DNA from: a bacterium UBA3734
Lineage (GTDB): Bacteria > Bacteroidota > Bacteroidia > Bacteroidales > Bacteroidaceae
DNA length: 25,696 nucleotides
NCBI GenBank assembly: GCA_002372575.1
Contig: DFHC01000090.1
Location: 32,686-58,381, forward strand
Reading direction: 5' to 3'
Made by a program: the position numbers and the translations under genes. Each line of letters opens with the position of its first letter. Within the stretch, counting starts at the first letter, position 1. The notes beneath the pieces are model-generated. The model ran no database searches, had not been told where the DNA came from, and saw only the letters and a program-made list of their open reading frames with translations. Shown in pieces: positions 24,683 through 25,696 of this stretch.

Positions 24683-25696
24683 ATGTATAATCTCATCATC
24701 TACCTCTATCTCTGTGGCGTTGCCATCGCGAGCCTTTTCAACGAAAAAGTTCGTAAGATGTGGCGTGGCGAGCGCGAGGCCATCCGCGTACTCAGGGAAA
24801 AAGTCGATCCGCAGGCGCAATACGTGTGGTTCCATGCGGCCTCGCTCGGCGAGTTCGAGCAGGGGCGTCCGCTGATGGAACGCTTGCGCCGCGACCATCC
24901 CGAGTACAAAATCCTGCTCACGTTTTTCTCGCCCTCGGGCTACGAAGTGCGCAAAAACTACAACCAGGTCGATGCTGTGTGCTACTTGCCCTTTGACCTG
25001 CCAGGCAACGTCACCAAGTTTCTTGACCTGGTCAAACCATCGATGGCCATCTTTGTCAAGTATGAGTTCTGGGGCAACTACCTGAGTGCCCTCAAGCATC
25101 GCGGCATCCCCACCTACATCATCTCGGCCATCTTCAGGCCCGGGCAGATCTTCTTCAGGCCCTGGGGCGGCATGTTCCGCAAGATGCTCAAGTGTTTCGA
25201 CACCCTGTTTGTCCAGAACGAGCAGTCACGCGACCTGCTGGCAGGCATCGGCATCGACAACGTGATCATTGCCGGCGACACGCGATTTGACCGCGTGGCC
25301 GACGTCCGTGCCGCCGCACGCGAGTTCCCACTGGTGGCCAAGTTTGTCGAGAACGCACGCTTCACCCTGGTCATGGGCAGCTCTTGGCCCCCCGACGAGG
25401 AACTGGTCATCCCCTACTTCAACGCCCACCGCGACATGAAGCTCATCATCGCGCCCCACGAGTTTGACCGCCACCGCCTGCACGTGCTCATGTCCAAGCT
25501 CTCGCGCCCGGCCCGCTTCTACAGCGAGGCCACACCCCAGAATGTCGCCAACGCCGACTGCCTGATCATCGACAGCTTCGGCCTGCTGTCATCGCTCTAC
25601 CGCTACGGCCAGGCGGCCTACATCGGCGGCGGATTCGGCTCGGGCATCCACAACATCAACGAGGCGGCCGTCTATGGCATCCCCGTCATCTTCGGC
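24683..25696 (+). CDS. waaA: 3-deoxy-D-manno-octulosonic acid (Kdo) transferase, 3' end outside the window
   Basis: The plus strand is open for 338 codons from the ATG at 24683 to the window edge; the family is usually somewhat over 400 residues, so most of the protein is present. It adds Kdo from CMP-Kdo to lipid IVA at the inner membrane during lipopolysaccharide assembly. Marks: N-terminal membrane anchor (MYNLIIYLYLCGVAIASLF), ASLGEFEQGRP with the catalytic-base Glu57, KYEFWGN, AGDTRFDRV, GSSWPPDEE, APHEFDRHR and a C-terminal YIGGGFGSGIHNINEA nucleotide-sugar region. These are the Bacteroidetes forms of the WaaA motifs. It lies 9 bases after gltX. Codon choice shifts about 100 codons in, toward GTC, ACC and TTT. 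Confidence 0.95.
   Translation, partial: MYNLIIYLYLCGVAIASLFNEKVRKMWRGEREAIRVLREKVDPQAQYVWFHAASLGEFEQGRPLMERLRRDHPEYKILLTFFSPSGYEVRKNYNQVDAVCYLPFDLPGNVTKFLDLVKPSMAIFVKYEFWGNYLSALKHRGIPTYIISAIFRPGQIFFRPWGGMFRKMLKCFDTLFVQNEQSRDLLAGIGIDNVIIAGDTRFDRVADVRAAAREFPLVAKFVENARFTLVMGSSWPPDEELVIPYFNAHRDMKLIIAPHEFDRHRLHVLMSKLSRPARFYSEATPQNVANADCLIIDSFGLLSSLYRYGQAAYIGGGFGSGIHNINEAAVYGIPVIFG

Noticed and set aside
1..25696. CRISPR arrays, tRNA or rRNA genes, insertion sequences
   Set aside because: I saw no regularly spaced direct repeats of CRISPR size, no tRNA-like or rRNA-like sequence and no transposase frame, within the limits of reading by eye.

Overview
The window looks like a chromosomal segment of a Bacteroidales bacterium, probably Prevotellaceae-like. 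The grounds are two SusC/SusD outer-membrane pairs, an OMP_b-brl_3-type TonB-dependent receptor, a serine-type sulfatase, a WaaA with the Bacteroidetes form of its motifs, and promoters of the Bacteroidetes type (TTTG, about 20 bp, TAnnTTTG). Coding DNA is GC-rich and the short intergenic regions are strongly AT-rich. Taxonomy below order is an inference. No gene-free stretch exceeds 300 bases; the longest is 12411-12646.

Layout. 1-744 (minus): start of a POT-family peptide/H+ symporter, cut by the window edge. 933-5713 (plus): a secreted Ser-type sulfatase overlapping by 4 bp a large secreted tricorn-like S41 peptidase. 5778-6301 (minus): a YafQ-like toxin and ribbon-helix-helix antitoxin with promoter, operator-like dyad and terminator. 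6473-11365 (minus): a SusC/SusD pair (pair L). 11505-12410 (plus): a tyrosine recombinase. 12647-18254 (plus): a second, unrelated SusC/SusD pair (pair R) plus a surface-type lipoprotein. 18333-20885 (minus): a TonB-dependent receptor. 20935-23031 (minus): a PgpH-like 7TM-HD c-di-AMP phosphodiesterase. 23141-25696 (plus): gltX followed closely by waaA, which is cut by the window edge.

The centre of interest is 11247-12765. The two susC genes diverge from a recombinase gene. Their leaders, start codons and first 40 codons form a near-identical inverted repeat. The repeat begins, on both sides of the recombinase, at a 19-bp pseudo-palindrome with 6-bp arms and an asymmetric 7-bp spacer, present in opposite orientation at the two ends. 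This is the geometry of a tyrosine-recombinase inversion site pair. A textbook Bacteroidetes promoter lies inside the enclosed 1.15-kb segment and points at pair R; I see no equivalent pointing at pair L. The simplest reading is a self-contained flip switch: the recombinase inverts a segment carrying itself and one promoter, so either SusCD system L or R is expressed. susC/susD inversions are known in Bacteroides fragilis; this compact one-promoter, two-operon, recombinase-inside arrangement deserves direct testing.

A second possible phase-variation element is a 4 x 7-bp tandem repeat inside the reading frame of the TonB-dependent receptor (19593-19620). A 4 x 8-bp tandem repeat lies between susC and susD of pair R.
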